A stretch of 24,498 nucleotides of DNA from an uncultured Moraxella sp. (GTDB taxonomy: Bacteria > Pseudomonadota > Gammaproteobacteria > Pseudomonadales > Moraxellaceae), in NCBI GenBank assembly GCA_937975585.1, contig CALJUC010000167.1:1-24498 (forward strand). Direction: 5' to 3'. Shown here one piece after another: positions 8,592-16,707 of this stretch. A model generated the notes under the pieces. The model searched no databases. It was not told the DNA's origin and saw nothing but the letters and a program-made list of their open reading frames with translations. The position numbers and the translations under genes are program-made. Within the stretch, counting starts at the first letter, position 1; every line of letters starts with the position of its first letter.

Positions 8592-9338
8592 ATGACGGGG
8601 TTTATGATTAATGAGGTATTGCAAGTGTATGCCGAGCAGGGCATCAAACTCAATGTTTTGCCCAAGCGCGTCAAAAATATCAATTTTCGGCTAACCGCAC
8701 TCGATGATCCGCCATTTATCAGCTTACTTAGCGTGTCTTATCCCATACGCTTATCCAAAAAAAACTTGGTAAACGCATTGCTCAATCGGCTTGATTGGGC
8801 AGTGGATTGCCAAACCAAACAAAAGGCTAAACAACAACAAAAACAAGCTGCCAATATCCCTACCCATGTCAACGATATCAGTGAATTAGCGAATGTCTCT
8901 TTAAAAAGTCAGGTATTTTTCCAAGGGCAACAAGTTGTCGTGCAAGATTTGCTCGTATCTCAAGGGATAACACCCGAAAACTTGACCAAGCTTGATATGA
9001 GCCAAGCCTTGGTCAATCTCTACAAACACACCGTGATGCACTTTATCCAACAACGCCAAAGCCATTGGGAAAATATAGTAGGCAAACGAGCGCATAGTGT
9101 TAGCCCATATCGGATGAAAACACGTTGGGGCAGTTGTAGCACGCGTGCGAGGACGATACGACTGAGTATTTGGTTGGCGCAGTTCCCGACAGCGTGTCTC
9201 GATTATGTGTTAGTACATGAATTATGTCATCTACATGAAGCAAATCATTCTGCGCGGTTTTGGGCACAAGTTGCCAAGGCGATGCCGGATTATCAACTAT
9301 GGCATCAACAACTAAAACATGGTGTAATGACGGTTTAA
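8592..9338 (+). CDS. YgjP-type zinc metallopeptidase (DUF45/M48-related)
   Basis: The 248-residue protein has the gluzincin-like active site HELCH (209-213) followed by His219 in HELCHLHEANHSARFW, and the family-specific MKTRWGSCS (about 175-183) just before it. This combination identifies the YgjP/DUF45 group of cytoplasmic SprT- and WLM-related metallopeptidases, whose substrates are largely unknown. The N-terminal 130 residues are less conserved and contain a Gln/Lys-rich stretch (KQKAKQQQKQAA, about 76-87). The ATG at 8592 follows AAAAGG closely; an in-frame ATG at 8604 is a reasonable alternative start. It lies 53 bases after the PH-like gene and 73 bases before the M61 peptidase gene. 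Confidence 0.85.
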   Translation: MTGFMINEVLQVYAEQGIKLNVLPKRVKNINFRLTALDDPPFISLLSVSYPIRLSKKNLVNALLNRLDWAVDCQTKQKAKQQQKQAANIPTHVNDISELANVSLKSQVFFQGQQVVVQDLLVSQGITPENLTKLDMSQALVNLYKHTVMHFIQQRQSHWENIVGKRAHSVSPYRMKTRWGSCSTRARTIRLSIWLAQFPTACLDYVLVHELCHLHEANHSARFWAQVAKAMPDYQLWHQQLKHGVMTV

Positions 9339-9411
9339 CAAGTTATTTGGCTAAACTTGGCTATCTATTTATAACAACGACTTTTATCAAATTAGACAAA
9401 TTAGGACTTCT

Positions 9412-11211
9412 ATGACGGTTTCTTATCAACTTGACTTTGAACGCTACCGTGAGCATTTGGTCGATGTGACCTTGCAATTTACGGCTGCTAATGACAATCC
9501 TGTCGTATGGCTGCCGTCTTGGATTGCTGGTAGTTATCTGATTCGTGAGTTTAGCCGTCATATTACGGCAGTCACGGCTGTCGTTGATGAGGTCGAGCAG
9601 CGTCTGTCAAAACTCGATAAAAATCACTGGCAAATCATTGCCAAGCAAGGCGCATCAATTACGGTGAACTATGAAGTGTATGCCTATGATTTGTCGGTGC
9701 GCGGTGCGTATGTCGATGAAACACGCTTATATGGTAACTTTACCTCATTGGCGCTAGCGGTACAGGGACAAGAGTCAGAGAAAATCTCGGTTGAATTGGC
9801 CTGTCCGTATGATTTTATTGTCGAAAATGCCGAGCAGATTGAAATTGCTTGTGCATTGCCGGACAAGATGCACCAACAACGTAACCAAACCTTGTTCCAA
9901 CTGACTGCAGACAATTACGAACAGCTCACCGATAGCCCGTTTGAGATTGCTGAGCAAGACAGTTTTGATTTTGAGGTCGAAGTAGAAGGTGCTGAGCCGA
10001 TTTATCATCGCTTTGTGTTATCAGGGGTGCATAACAGTGACCTTGAGCGTCTAGAGCAAGACTTGCCGAAGATTTGCCAAGCCTATGTCGATTGGCTTGA
10101 CGACACGCCATTTGAGGACTATGTGTTTATGACCATGGCAACGGGTAGTGATTATGGCGGGCTTGAGCATTTGGCCAGTACCAGTTTGATTACCCCGCGT
10201 GACGACTTGCCAAGCTATTATGAGCCGGAAGAACCGAGCGAAAATTATCAGCGCTTTTTGGGACTCTGTAGCCATGAATACTTTCATGCATGGTGGGTCA
10301 AGACTGTACGCCCTGAGGTGTTCTTAGACGCTGATTTTAGTAAGCTGTTATCAAACGAAACCTATACCAATTTGCTGTGGGTATTTGAAGGCTTTACCAG
10401 CTATGTTGATGACTTTATGCTCCAACAATGTGGGGTTATCACCGACAAAAGCTATCTAAAACTCCTAGCCGACCAAATCAATCGCTATCACCAAACGCAT
10501 GGTCGTGCATTGCAAAGCGTGGCTGAGTCTAGCTTTGATGCGTGGGTCAAACTCTACCGCGCGGATGAGAATACCGCCAATTCCGGCATAAGCTACTACA
10601 ATAAAGGCGCATTGGTTGCGCTGTGCTTGGATTTGACCTTGGCGCAGCATGGTCATCGTTTATTTGATGTGATTAAAGCATTTTATAATAAAGCCAAGGC
10701 CAATCATCATCGTCGCTTTGGTATGACGGATGCCAATCTTGATGACGTCATGAATGAGTTTTTGCCCGCAGACGTTTGGCAAGATTTCAAAGCCCAATAT
10801 ATCAATGGTATCGAAACGTTACCCCTGAATGAGTTATTAACCGCGCAAGGGGTGGCGATTGATAGCCAGCTAGATGAAGTCGTATGGGGCATCAAAACAG
10901 TCGCCGATCCATTAGGGTTAAAGGTGCAGCGCGTGATTCGTGGCAGCTTGGCGGCGCAAGGTGGCATCTCGGCCAATGATGTGATTATCGCGATTGATGG
11001 TATCAAGGCCAGTGACGCTTTGCTCAAAGCCACTGTAAAACGCCAAGCCGTGGTGGAAGAGGCGTCACTGTGCCATGTGTTCCGCCGAGATGAGTTGCTA
11101 CTGATTGAAGTACCGGCATCGATTGATGCCGATATACCGCCAGAACACCCAGAAAAATGGACACTGACGATTGAAGATAATGACAAAGTCAATCAATGGT
11201 TAACGCTTTGA
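9412..11211 (+). CDS. M61 family glycyl aminopeptidase with PDZ domain
   Basis: The 599-residue protein is a member of the M61 peptidases, which release N-terminal Gly or Ala from peptides. Domains in order are: an N-terminal beta domain (about 1-175); the catalytic domain with GGLEH (249-253), the zinc site HEYFH (288-292) and the third ligand Glu326 in WVFEGFTSYVDD; a helical region; and a C-terminal PDZ domain (about 500-575) with LKVQRVIRGSLAAQGGISAND. No signal peptide is present, so it is probably cytoplasmic. The start is well supported by AATTAGGA five bases upstream. Length is normal for the family. It may be the last gene of the run that begins at 6442. Confidence 0.92.
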   Translation: MTVSYQLDFERYREHLVDVTLQFTAANDNPVVWLPSWIAGSYLIREFSRHITAVTAVVDEVEQRLSKLDKNHWQIIAKQGASITVNYEVYAYDLSVRGAYVDETRLYGNFTSLALAVQGQESEKISVELACPYDFIVENAEQIEIACALPDKMHQQRNQTLFQLTADNYEQLTDSPFEIAEQDSFDFEVEVEGAEPIYHRFVLSGVHNSDLERLEQDLPKICQAYVDWLDDTPFEDYVFMTMATGSDYGGLEHLASTSLITPRDDLPSYYEPEEPSENYQRFLGLCSHEYFHAWWVKTVRPEVFLDADFSKLLSNETYTNLLWVFEGFTSYVDDFMLQQCGVITDKSYLKLLADQINRYHQTHGRALQSVAESSFDAWVKLYRADENTANSGISYYNKGALVALCLDLTLAQHGHRLFDVIKAFYNKAKANHHRRFGMTDANLDDVMNEFLPADVWQDFKAQYINGIETLPLNELLTAQGVAIDSQLDEVVWGIKTVADPLGLKVQRVIRGSLAAQGGISANDVIIAIDGIKASDALLKATVKRQAVVEEASLCHVFRRDELLLIEVPASIDADIPPEHPEKWTLTIEDNDKVNQWLTL

Positions 11212-11292
11212 TTCAGTCGCAGTAGAAGTTTAATGTCGTAAAAAATAACAACCCCACATGATGACTGTCATACGATGTTGAGATAAAATATC

Positions 11293-11321
11293 TTGCTATT
11301 TTTGGCAAAAACCGCTAGAAT
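11293..11321 (+). promoter_or_regulatory. sigma-70-like promoter of rpmE2
   Basis: TTGCTA (11293-11298), a 17-base spacer and TAGAAT (11316-11321) form a good sigma-70 match. It would give a leader of about 120 bases before the rpmE2 ATG. A short inverted repeat, AGATA-AAA-TATCT (11281-11293), abuts the -35 and might bind a regulator. Confidence 0.5.
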
Positions 11322-11449
11322 TCGGCTTCAATTTTTATCAATCAATCCTGTGTTGGCTTTAATCATTTGGGTGTTTGGGTAGTAATTCTGCTATGCCATA
11401 ACATACCACTTGCAGACCAAAGGGCAGGGTGCTAATCAGAGAATTTACT

Positions 11450-11713
11450 ATGCGCGCAGATATCCATCCAGAGTACAAAGAAGTATTGTTCCATGACACC
11501 AACGCTGATGCGTACTTCTTGACTCGTTCAACCATCAAAACCAAAGCAACTCGCGAATACCAAGGCCAAGAATACCCATACGTTGCCCTTGATATTTCAA
11601 GCGCGTCACACCCTTTCTACACTGGCGAACAACGTAAAACCCAGAACGAAGGCCGTGTGGCAAGCTTCAACAAACGCTTTGGCGCGTTTGCTGGTCGTAG
11701 CAAAAAAGCGTAA
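11450..11713 (+). CDS. rpmE2: 50S ribosomal protein L31 type B
   Basis: The 87-residue protein is the zinc-independent form of L31, a large-subunit protein that bridges to the small subunit. MRADIHPEYKEVLFHDT, the central STIKTKATRE and DISSASHPFYTG followed by RVASFNKRFG are type-B signatures, and the length equals that of E. coli YkgM. It contains no cysteine at all, so it cannot hold the zinc ribbon of type-A L31. In several bacteria type-B L31 is repressed by Zur and made when zinc is scarce, but I see no clear Zur box here. The ATG at 11450 fits the family start; an in-frame GTG at 11429 would add seven residues. A terminator follows. Confidence 0.95.
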   Translation: MRADIHPEYKEVLFHDTNADAYFLTRSTIKTKATREYQGQEYPYVALDISSASHPFYTGEQRKTQNEGRVASFNKRFGAFAGRSKKA

Positions 11714-11735
11714 TTATTCACGCTTTGGTGTTACC

Positions 11736-11768
11736 AAAAAGCCCTTTAGTTCGCTAAAGGGTTTTTTT
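11736..11768 (+). terminator. intrinsic terminator of rpmE2
   Basis: CCCTTTAG (11742-11749) pairs with CTAAAGGG (11754-11761) around a TTCG tetraloop, followed by seven T. The A tract on the left may let it work in the other direction as well. Confidence 0.9.
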
Positions 11769-11803
11769 ATTGCCGGTTGTTCGGTAACGTTCGGTAAATA
11801 GTC

Positions 11804-11839
11804 AAAAAAATTGGGCAATAGTGTAATATCGCCCAATTT
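11804..11839 (-). terminator. intrinsic terminator of ddc
   Basis: On the minus strand AAATTGGGC (11839-11831) pairs with GCCCAATTT (11816-11808) around a 14-base loop and continues into a T run. It lies about 20 bases after the ddc stop codon. Confidence 0.85.
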
Positions 11840-11859
11840 GTATGCAATCGACGGACAAC

Positions 11860-13404
11860 TTAGTCAATCGCTGGGGTATAAGTACCGGCAGCAATAGCAT
11901 CTTTAATCGCATCGGCTTGCGCCAATACTTGAGAAAGCAACGCTTTGACATTTTCTAAGGTCGCAATCGGGCTTAAGGTTGTCATTTTAAGCGATTGTAC
12001 GTCTTGCTTAGCATCAATCACGCGAGTGACGCCGATATTGGCTTCACCTTTGGCAAATAGTTCATCCGCCACGTTTTGATTTAAGGTATCAAGTAGTTCG
12101 CTTGGATAACCGGCTGGTACCACGCGGAACAATACCGATGCAAACTGCGGTTCAACCAACAACTCAAGACCATCAGTGGCCTTGATATAGTCTGCTACGT
12201 CACGGGTCAAGTCAACCCCATGGTCAATCATTGATCCATATAAATCTTCACCTAATGCTTCAACAGTTAGCCACAGTTTTAGTGCATCAAAACGGCGAGT
12301 AGTTTGTAGTGATTTAGACACGAGGTTTGGTACGCCATGTTCTTCATCGTAGGCTGAGTTTAGGTACTCGGCTTCATAGTGCATGAAGCGGTAGTTTTGC
12401 TCATCTTTTAGCAAGAACGCGCCACATGAGATACTTTGGAAATAGTGTTTATGGAAGTCTAATGTGATTGAATCTGCGGTTTCGATACCTTTTAGCTTGT
12501 CGCGGTATTGGTTAGATAAAATCAATGCACCACCCCAGGCCGCATCAATGTGTAACCATGCGCCATATTGGTTGGTGATATCGCGAATTGCTGGGATTGG
12601 GTCAATCGCGCCCGCATCGGTAGTACCGGCAGTCGCCACCACACACGCCACGATTTTGCCATCGGCTTGGAGTTGTGCCATGGTTTGTTCTAGTGCTGCT
12701 ACGTCCATTTGGGCCGTGTCAGTGACAGGCACAGTCACGACAGACTGGAAGCCCATACCCATCATGGCCATGTTCTTTTGTACGCTGAAGTGCGCATTTT
12801 CTGAGCAAATTACTTTAACTTTTTGTAGGGCATCGGCAGGGAGACCATCGCGTTGTACTGACCACTCTGCGCCATCACTGTTTTTCCAGTTTTTGGCGAT
12901 ACACCAGTCACGCGCAAGTAGGACGCCCATCAAGTTTGACTGGGTGCCACCAGAGGTAAAGACACCCGCTTGGCCGCTACCGTAGCCGACTTTTTGGCGT
13001 AACCAGTCGATAAGCTGTACTTCCATCAATGAACCGGCTGGGCTTTGGTCCCATGAGTCCATCGACTGATTTGTCGCGTTAATCAGCACTTCAGCAATTT
13101 GACTGGTCACCATGGTGGGGCAGTGCAAATGGGCGAGTGAATGCGGATGATGGACTTTTAGGCTTTTATCCAAGAATAATTCAACAGAGCGTTTTAATGC
13201 CGCTTCTAAGCCCAAACCTTCTTTTGACGGTTGAAAGTTGATGACAGAACGCAGTTCTTTGATGCTGCCACCCGTGTACATTTTGTCATTTTGAAGCCAT
13301 TCAGTGACCGCTTGAACCGCGGTATTCATATTTTTTTGGTAGTCGGCAATTGATTGGCTGTCATTGCAAAATAATGCTTGGCGATGTTGTTGCATATTTG
13401 TCAT
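11860..13404 (-). CDS. ddc: L-2,4-diaminobutyrate decarboxylase
   Basis: Ddc removes the carboxyl group of L-2,4-diaminobutyrate to give 1,3-diaminopropane, a diamine made by Acinetobacter and relatives. It is a fold-type I PLP enzyme of the group II decarboxylase family. The PLP lysine is Lys319 in LDFHKHYFQ, the cofactor-binding Asp287 is in LHIDAAWGG, and the phosphate-side motif is TSGGTQSN (150-157). The 514 residues closely resemble Acinetobacter Ddc along the whole length as far as I can recall it, including HHPHSLAHLHCPTMVTSQIA. A good AATTAGGA motif lies six bases before the ATG. dat lies 159 bases upstream on the same strand and makes its substrate; a weak hairpin lies between them. 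Confidence 0.95.
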   Translation of the reverse strand: MTNMQQHRQALFCNDSQSIADYQKNMNTAVQAVTEWLQNDKMYTGGSIKELRSVINFQPSKEGLGLEAALKRSVELFLDKSLKVHHPHSLAHLHCPTMVTSQIAEVLINATNQSMDSWDQSPAGSLMEVQLIDWLRQKVGYGSGQAGVFTSGGTQSNLMGVLLARDWCIAKNWKNSDGAEWSVQRDGLPADALQKVKVICSENAHFSVQKNMAMMGMGFQSVVTVPVTDTAQMDVAALEQTMAQLQADGKIVACVVATAGTTDAGAIDPIPAIRDITNQYGAWLHIDAAWGGALILSNQYRDKLKGIETADSITLDFHKHYFQSISCGAFLLKDEQNYRFMHYEAEYLNSAYDEEHGVPNLVSKSLQTTRRFDALKLWLTVEALGEDLYGSMIDHGVDLTRDVADYIKATDGLELLVEPQFASVLFRVVPAGYPSELLDTLNQNVADELFAKGEANIGVTRVIDAKQDVQSLKMTTLSPIATLENVKALLSQVLAQADAIKDAIAAGTYTPAID

Positions 13405-13502
13405 AGTAATTCCTAATTCGATAATAGAGGCTAAGTGTTACAAATAATCCGTTAGCCACAGTAGCAGTTAAGCAAAAGGCTACTCATTAATCAATGGGCT
13501 AA

Positions 13503-13549
13503 TAGTCAAAAGGCGGACCTAAGCCCACCTTTTTGTAATTATTTGACTA
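13503..13549 (-). terminator. hairpin between dat and ddc (weak terminator or attenuator)
   Basis: On the minus strand AAAGGTGGGC (13532-13523) pairs with GTCCGCCTTT (13518-13509), with G-T wobbles, around a 4-base loop, but only four T follow. Longer outer arms TAGTCAAA (13503-13510) and TTTGACTA (13542-13549) can extend or compete with the stem. It may reduce dat transcription into ddc rather than end it. Confidence 0.5.
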
Positions 13550-13563
13550 ACGATTAGATTGAC

Positions 13564-14928
13564 TTAACCGCGTACCGCTGTTAAAGCGTCACCGACTGAT
13601 TTTTTGAAGCGCTCAAGAACTGCCACACACTCATCATGGGTGATGTTAATTGGGCAAAGTAGACGGATAACCGTACCGTTACGACCACCTTTTTCCAATA
13701 ATAGCTTGTTGTTAAAGCAAGCGGTTTGGATAGCGGCAGCCAATGCCGAATCCGCAGGGTGTGAACCAATACGGTCTACTGGTTGACGCTCATCAACAAT
13801 TTCGATACCTGTCATCAAGCCGCGACCACGTACGTTACCAATACATGGGTATTCTTGTGCGATTTTTTTCAACTCATCGCGTAAGAATTCACCACGGATA
13901 CGTGAATTTTCAGTCAAATTATCTTCAGTGATTTGCTCAAGGATGTTGTAGCCCGCTGCCATCGCAAGTTGGTTGCCACGGAAGGTGCCCGTATGTCCTG
14001 CAGGTGCCCACGCATCGAATTTCTTATTGATAGCTAATACACAAAGTGGTAAACCACCACCCACGGCTTTACTCATCACGACCACATCAGGGATGATATC
14101 GGCATGTTGATACGCAAACATTTTGCCAGAGCGTGCAAAGCCTGCTTGTACTTCGTCCAAAATCAATACGATGTCGTGTTTAGCCGTTACTTCACGGATT
14201 TTTTGTAGCCATTTAGCTGGAGCAGGTACAACACCACCTTCACCTTGAATCGCTTCTAAGATAACCGCAGCAGGTTTGACCACGCCGCTTTCCACGTCTT
14301 CGATGAAGTTTTCGAAGTAGTAAGTCAGTGCATCCACACCGGCTTCACCACCAAGACCCAATGGGCAACGGTACTCATGTGGGTATGGCATAAACTGTAC
14401 GCCTGCCATCAAGTTACCAACTTTTTCTTTGGCCGATAAGTTACCCGTCATGGCAAGTGCACCATGGGTCATGCCGTGGTAACCACCGCTAAATGCGATA
14501 ACGTTGTCACGCCCTGTATAAGTTTTTGCTAATTTAATTGCCGCTTCTGTACCGTCAGCACCGGTTGGACCACAAAATTGTAATACAAAGTCTTCTGGGA
14601 AGAACGATAGCAATTTTTGGGTAAATGCGTCTTTGACAGGTGTTGTTAAGTCAAGGGTATGCAGTGGCAAACCACTGGTTAATACGTCTTGAATCGCTTG
14701 AATCGTGGCAGGGTGATTATGTCCCAACGCTAACGTACCGGCACCGGCTAGACAGTCAAGGTATTCATTACCTTCAACATCGGTGACCCAAATACCATGC
14801 GCCTTAGCAATAGCTAACGGCAGTTTACGTGGGTAACTACGGACATTCGACTCCATTTGATTCTGACGGCTCAAGTAGTAGTCGTTTGTGGCATTAGAAA
14901 CAGGATTTACAGGGGTATGAACGCTCAT
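13564..14928 (-). CDS. dat: L-2,4-diaminobutyrate:2-oxoglutarate 4-aminotransferase
   Basis: Dat converts aspartate 4-semialdehyde and glutamate into L-2,4-diaminobutyrate and 2-oxoglutarate, feeding ddc. It is a class III (omega) PLP aminotransferase of 454 residues. Visible features are the substrate/cofactor loop AGAGTLALGHNHP (61-73), GPTGADGTEAAIKLAK (120-135), SGGYHGMTHG (147-156), the PLP-binding Asp258 in LILDEVQAGFARSG, and the Schiff-base lysine Lys287 in MSKAVGGGLPLC. These match the Acinetobacter Dat type. The ATG has only a weak ribosome-binding site (GAGATGG at some distance). A long leader of several hundred bases separates it from rppH. The dat-ddc order fits one pathway, probably partly co-transcribed. 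Confidence 0.94.
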   Translation of the reverse strand: MSVHTPVNPVSNATNDYYLSRQNQMESNVRSYPRKLPLAIAKAHGIWVTDVEGNEYLDCLAGAGTLALGHNHPATIQAIQDVLTSGLPLHTLDLTTPVKDAFTQKLLSFFPEDFVLQFCGPTGADGTEAAIKLAKTYTGRDNVIAFSGGYHGMTHGALAMTGNLSAKEKVGNLMAGVQFMPYPHEYRCPLGLGGEAGVDALTYYFENFIEDVESGVVKPAAVILEAIQGEGGVVPAPAKWLQKIREVTAKHDIVLILDEVQAGFARSGKMFAYQHADIIPDVVVMSKAVGGGLPLCVLAINKKFDAWAPAGHTGTFRGNQLAMAAGYNILEQITEDNLTENSRIRGEFLRDELKKIAQEYPCIGNVRGRGLMTGIEIVDERQPVDRIGSHPADSALAAAIQTACFNNKLLLEKGGRNGTVIRLLCPINITHDECVAVLERFKKSVGDALTAVRG

Positions 14929-15387
14929 ATCGGATTACCATCTCAGATAAGGGTTGAAGAAAATTTGCTTGTGGCTATCTTTCTCTAACAGTGGTTATAG
15001 TTAATCAAAAAATCTCGAAAAAAGGCAAAGCCCATAATTTTCTGACGCGAAAAGCAAAAACGTCATACCGGCAAACCCTGACATGCTTTAACGCACTTAC
15101 AGACCCACTGATACAACGTCTTATTACTTAATATTTATGGGCGCATGATACCGATTTTTTGTGAAAAATAAAGCGTTTTTTGCCAAATTCCGCTAAAAAT
15201 CCTACAAATAATCCCAGATGGCTTGAGGTAACGGCAATAATTGTTTGAGTAGCTAATAAATGCCGAGTTATTCATGGTGAAATGTTTATCCGCATTTGTC
15301 ATTACACATAAAAAAAGCCCACCAAGTTGAGGCGAGCTTTTTTTATCAAAACGTTATAACGATTACACGCTGTTTAATATATTATCT
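14929..15387. other. intergenic region upstream of dat
   Basis: About 460 bases separate dat from rppH, both on the minus strand. The right end holds the rppH terminator; the remaining roughly 380 bases should hold the dat promoter and leader. I see no coding frame and no promoter I can place with confidence. Confidence 0.6.
15310..15344 (-). terminator. intrinsic terminator of rppH
   Basis: On the minus strand GCTCGCC pairs with GGTGGGC, with two wobble pairs, around a 7-base loop, flanked by an A tract before and seven T after. It lies about 45 bases beyond the rppH stop. Confidence 0.8.
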
Positions 15388-15900
15388 CTAATATACCAGG
15401 GCAGTCTTTGGCAAGATAAGCTCTTGCTTAAGCGGCAGTTGCGATGATAACTCAAGCAACGCGCGTCGATAGACATTGCGCTTAAAAGGAACGACTTGGT
15501 TAAGCGGGTACCAATAACTTACCCATTCCCAATGGTCGAACTCGGGCTTACACTTATCAAAGCATATATGCCCCGTATTACACTCATCTAGCTGCAGCAA
15601 AAACCATTTTTGTTTTTGCCCAATACACAGTGGTTGCTGACCTTGACGCACGTAGCGTTTGGGTAAGCGATACCGTAGCCAGTTTTGGGTTTGTGACAAC
15701 AAAGTCACATGACAAGGTGATAACCCCACCTCTTCCCACAGCTCGCGATACATGGCATCGATTGGCGTTTCACCGTAATCAATACCACCTTGGGGAAATT
15801 GCCAGGCATCGTGTCCCACACGTTTTGCCCATAGCACTTGCCCCTGTGTATTTGCCAAGATGATACCAACATTGGCTCGAAAGCCTTCTGCATCAATCAT
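15388..15900 (-). CDS. rppH: RNA pyrophosphohydrolase RppH
   Basis: RppH removes pyrophosphate from the 5' end of primary transcripts, which opens them to 5'-end-dependent RNase E decay. The 170 residues form a single Nudix domain: the Nudix box runs from Gly38 to about residue 60, GGIDYGETPIDAMYREL then WEEVGL, with the metal-binding REx2EE glutamates. FRANVGIILAN, WQFPQGG and QKWFLLQL are characteristic of RppH rather than of other Nudix enzymes, and the length agrees with the E. coli protein (176). AAAAGG lies upstream of the ATG. The gene is divergent from the OsmC-family gene and stops at its own terminator. Confidence 0.95.
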   Translation of the reverse strand: MIDAEGFRANVGIILANTQGQVLWAKRVGHDAWQFPQGGIDYGETPIDAMYRELWEEVGLSPCHVTLLSQTQNWLRYRLPKRYVRQGQQPLCIGQKQKWFLLQLDECNTGHICFDKCKPEFDHWEWVSYWYPLNQVVPFKRNVYRRALLELSSQLPLKQELILPKTALVY

Positions 15901-16228
15901 GACGATTACCTTTTGAAAGTCTAAACAATCCGACAGGTAATCACATTATCTAAGTTTTTTTGGGCCGGTCTGCGCCAGCCATTATTCAAGATTAGTCAAG
16001 TCACATCATCAGTTATTGCCAACATACGAAACTTACACACTTATTTTATTATTGTACGAAAAAACATGGACAATGCTTTCACTGTCGTTATTACTAGCTA
16101 TTAAACCAGTTTTTAGCCAAAAAGTGTAATGTTTATTTGCGATAAATTGTTTCACGGTGTCAAAAAAGGCATAATAGGTAACTTTTAGTAAAAGTTTGCG
16201 CAATTAGCATATCAATTAGGATAAATTC
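15901..16228. other. divergent promoter region, rppH / OsmC-family gene
   Basis: The 328 bases between two divergent genes must contain both promoters. One plus-strand promoter is proposed below; the rppH promoter probably lies in the AT-rich stretch around 16030-16060 but cannot be fixed. I see no coding frame. Confidence 0.55.
16147..16175 (+). promoter_or_regulatory. possible promoter of the OsmC-family gene
   Basis: TTGTTT (16147-16152), a 17-base spacer and CATAAT (16170-16175) make a fair sigma-70 match about 50 bases before the start codon. Confidence 0.4.
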
Positions 16229-16639
16229 ATGAAAGCCAGCGTCAATTGGTTAAAAAACGAAGCGGTTAATTTTGAAGGGATTACTGAATCAGGCAATCGT
16301 GTGGTGATGGACTCAGCACAAACACTTGGCCCAAAACCCATGGAATTGGTGTTAATGGGATTAGGTGGTTGTACCAGCTATGATGTGGTCAGTATCCTCA
16401 AAAAAGCCCGTCAACAAATCGAAGATATCGAGTGCCAACTCAGTGCCAATCGTGCTGAAACCATCCCAACTGTCTTTACCGATATTCATATTCACTTTGT
16501 GGTCAAAGGCAAAAACTTAAATGAAGAGCGCGTCAAAAAGGCCATTGAATTATCTGCTGAAAAATACTGCTCAGCCTCACGTATGCTAGAAGACGGTGGC
16601 GTTAAAATCACCCATGACTATGAAATCATTGAAGTTTAA
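16229..16639 (+). CDS. OsmC/YhfA-family protein
   Basis: This 136-residue protein belongs to the OsmC/Ohr fold, whose better-known members reduce organic hydroperoxides with a cysteine pair. The two family cysteines are present: Cys48 in MGLGGCTSYDVV and Cys114 in AEKYCSASRML. The short form and the opening KASVNWLKNEAVNFEG resemble the YhfA branch, for which the natural substrate is not established. The start is well defined by AATTAGGA seven bases before the ATG. The MAPEG-family gene follows after 68 bases on the same strand, and the two may be one unit. It is cytoplasmic. Confidence 0.88.
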   Translation: MKASVNWLKNEAVNFEGITESGNRVVMDSAQTLGPKPMELVLMGLGGCTSYDVVSILKKARQQIEDIECQLSANRAETIPTVFTDIHIHFVVKGKNLNEERVKKAIELSAEKYCSASRMLEDGGVKITHDYEIIEV

Positions 16640-16707
16640 TCAGAGGATAACCCTTGTCGTTAAACAGTATCATATTTGGTCAACAACTCAGGCTTGAGGA
16701 ATAAACT

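Noticed and set aside
10707..11192. Minus-strand frame of 161 codons opposite the M61 peptidase gene
   Set aside because: Ser/Thr-rich product without a domain, lying wholly inside a well-supported gene; it is a mirror of that gene's codon pattern.
11779..11798. Tandem 10-base repeat GTTCGGTAAC/GTTCGGTAAA between the rpmE2 and ddc terminators
   Set aside because: Only two short copies between convergent genes, with no sign of function; likely chance or slippage.
12464..12985. Long plus-strand frame of 173 codons opposite ddc
   Set aside because: It is fully antisense to a strongly conserved PLP decarboxylase, lacks a ribosome-binding site, and its product has shadow-like composition rich in Ser, Ala and Cys.
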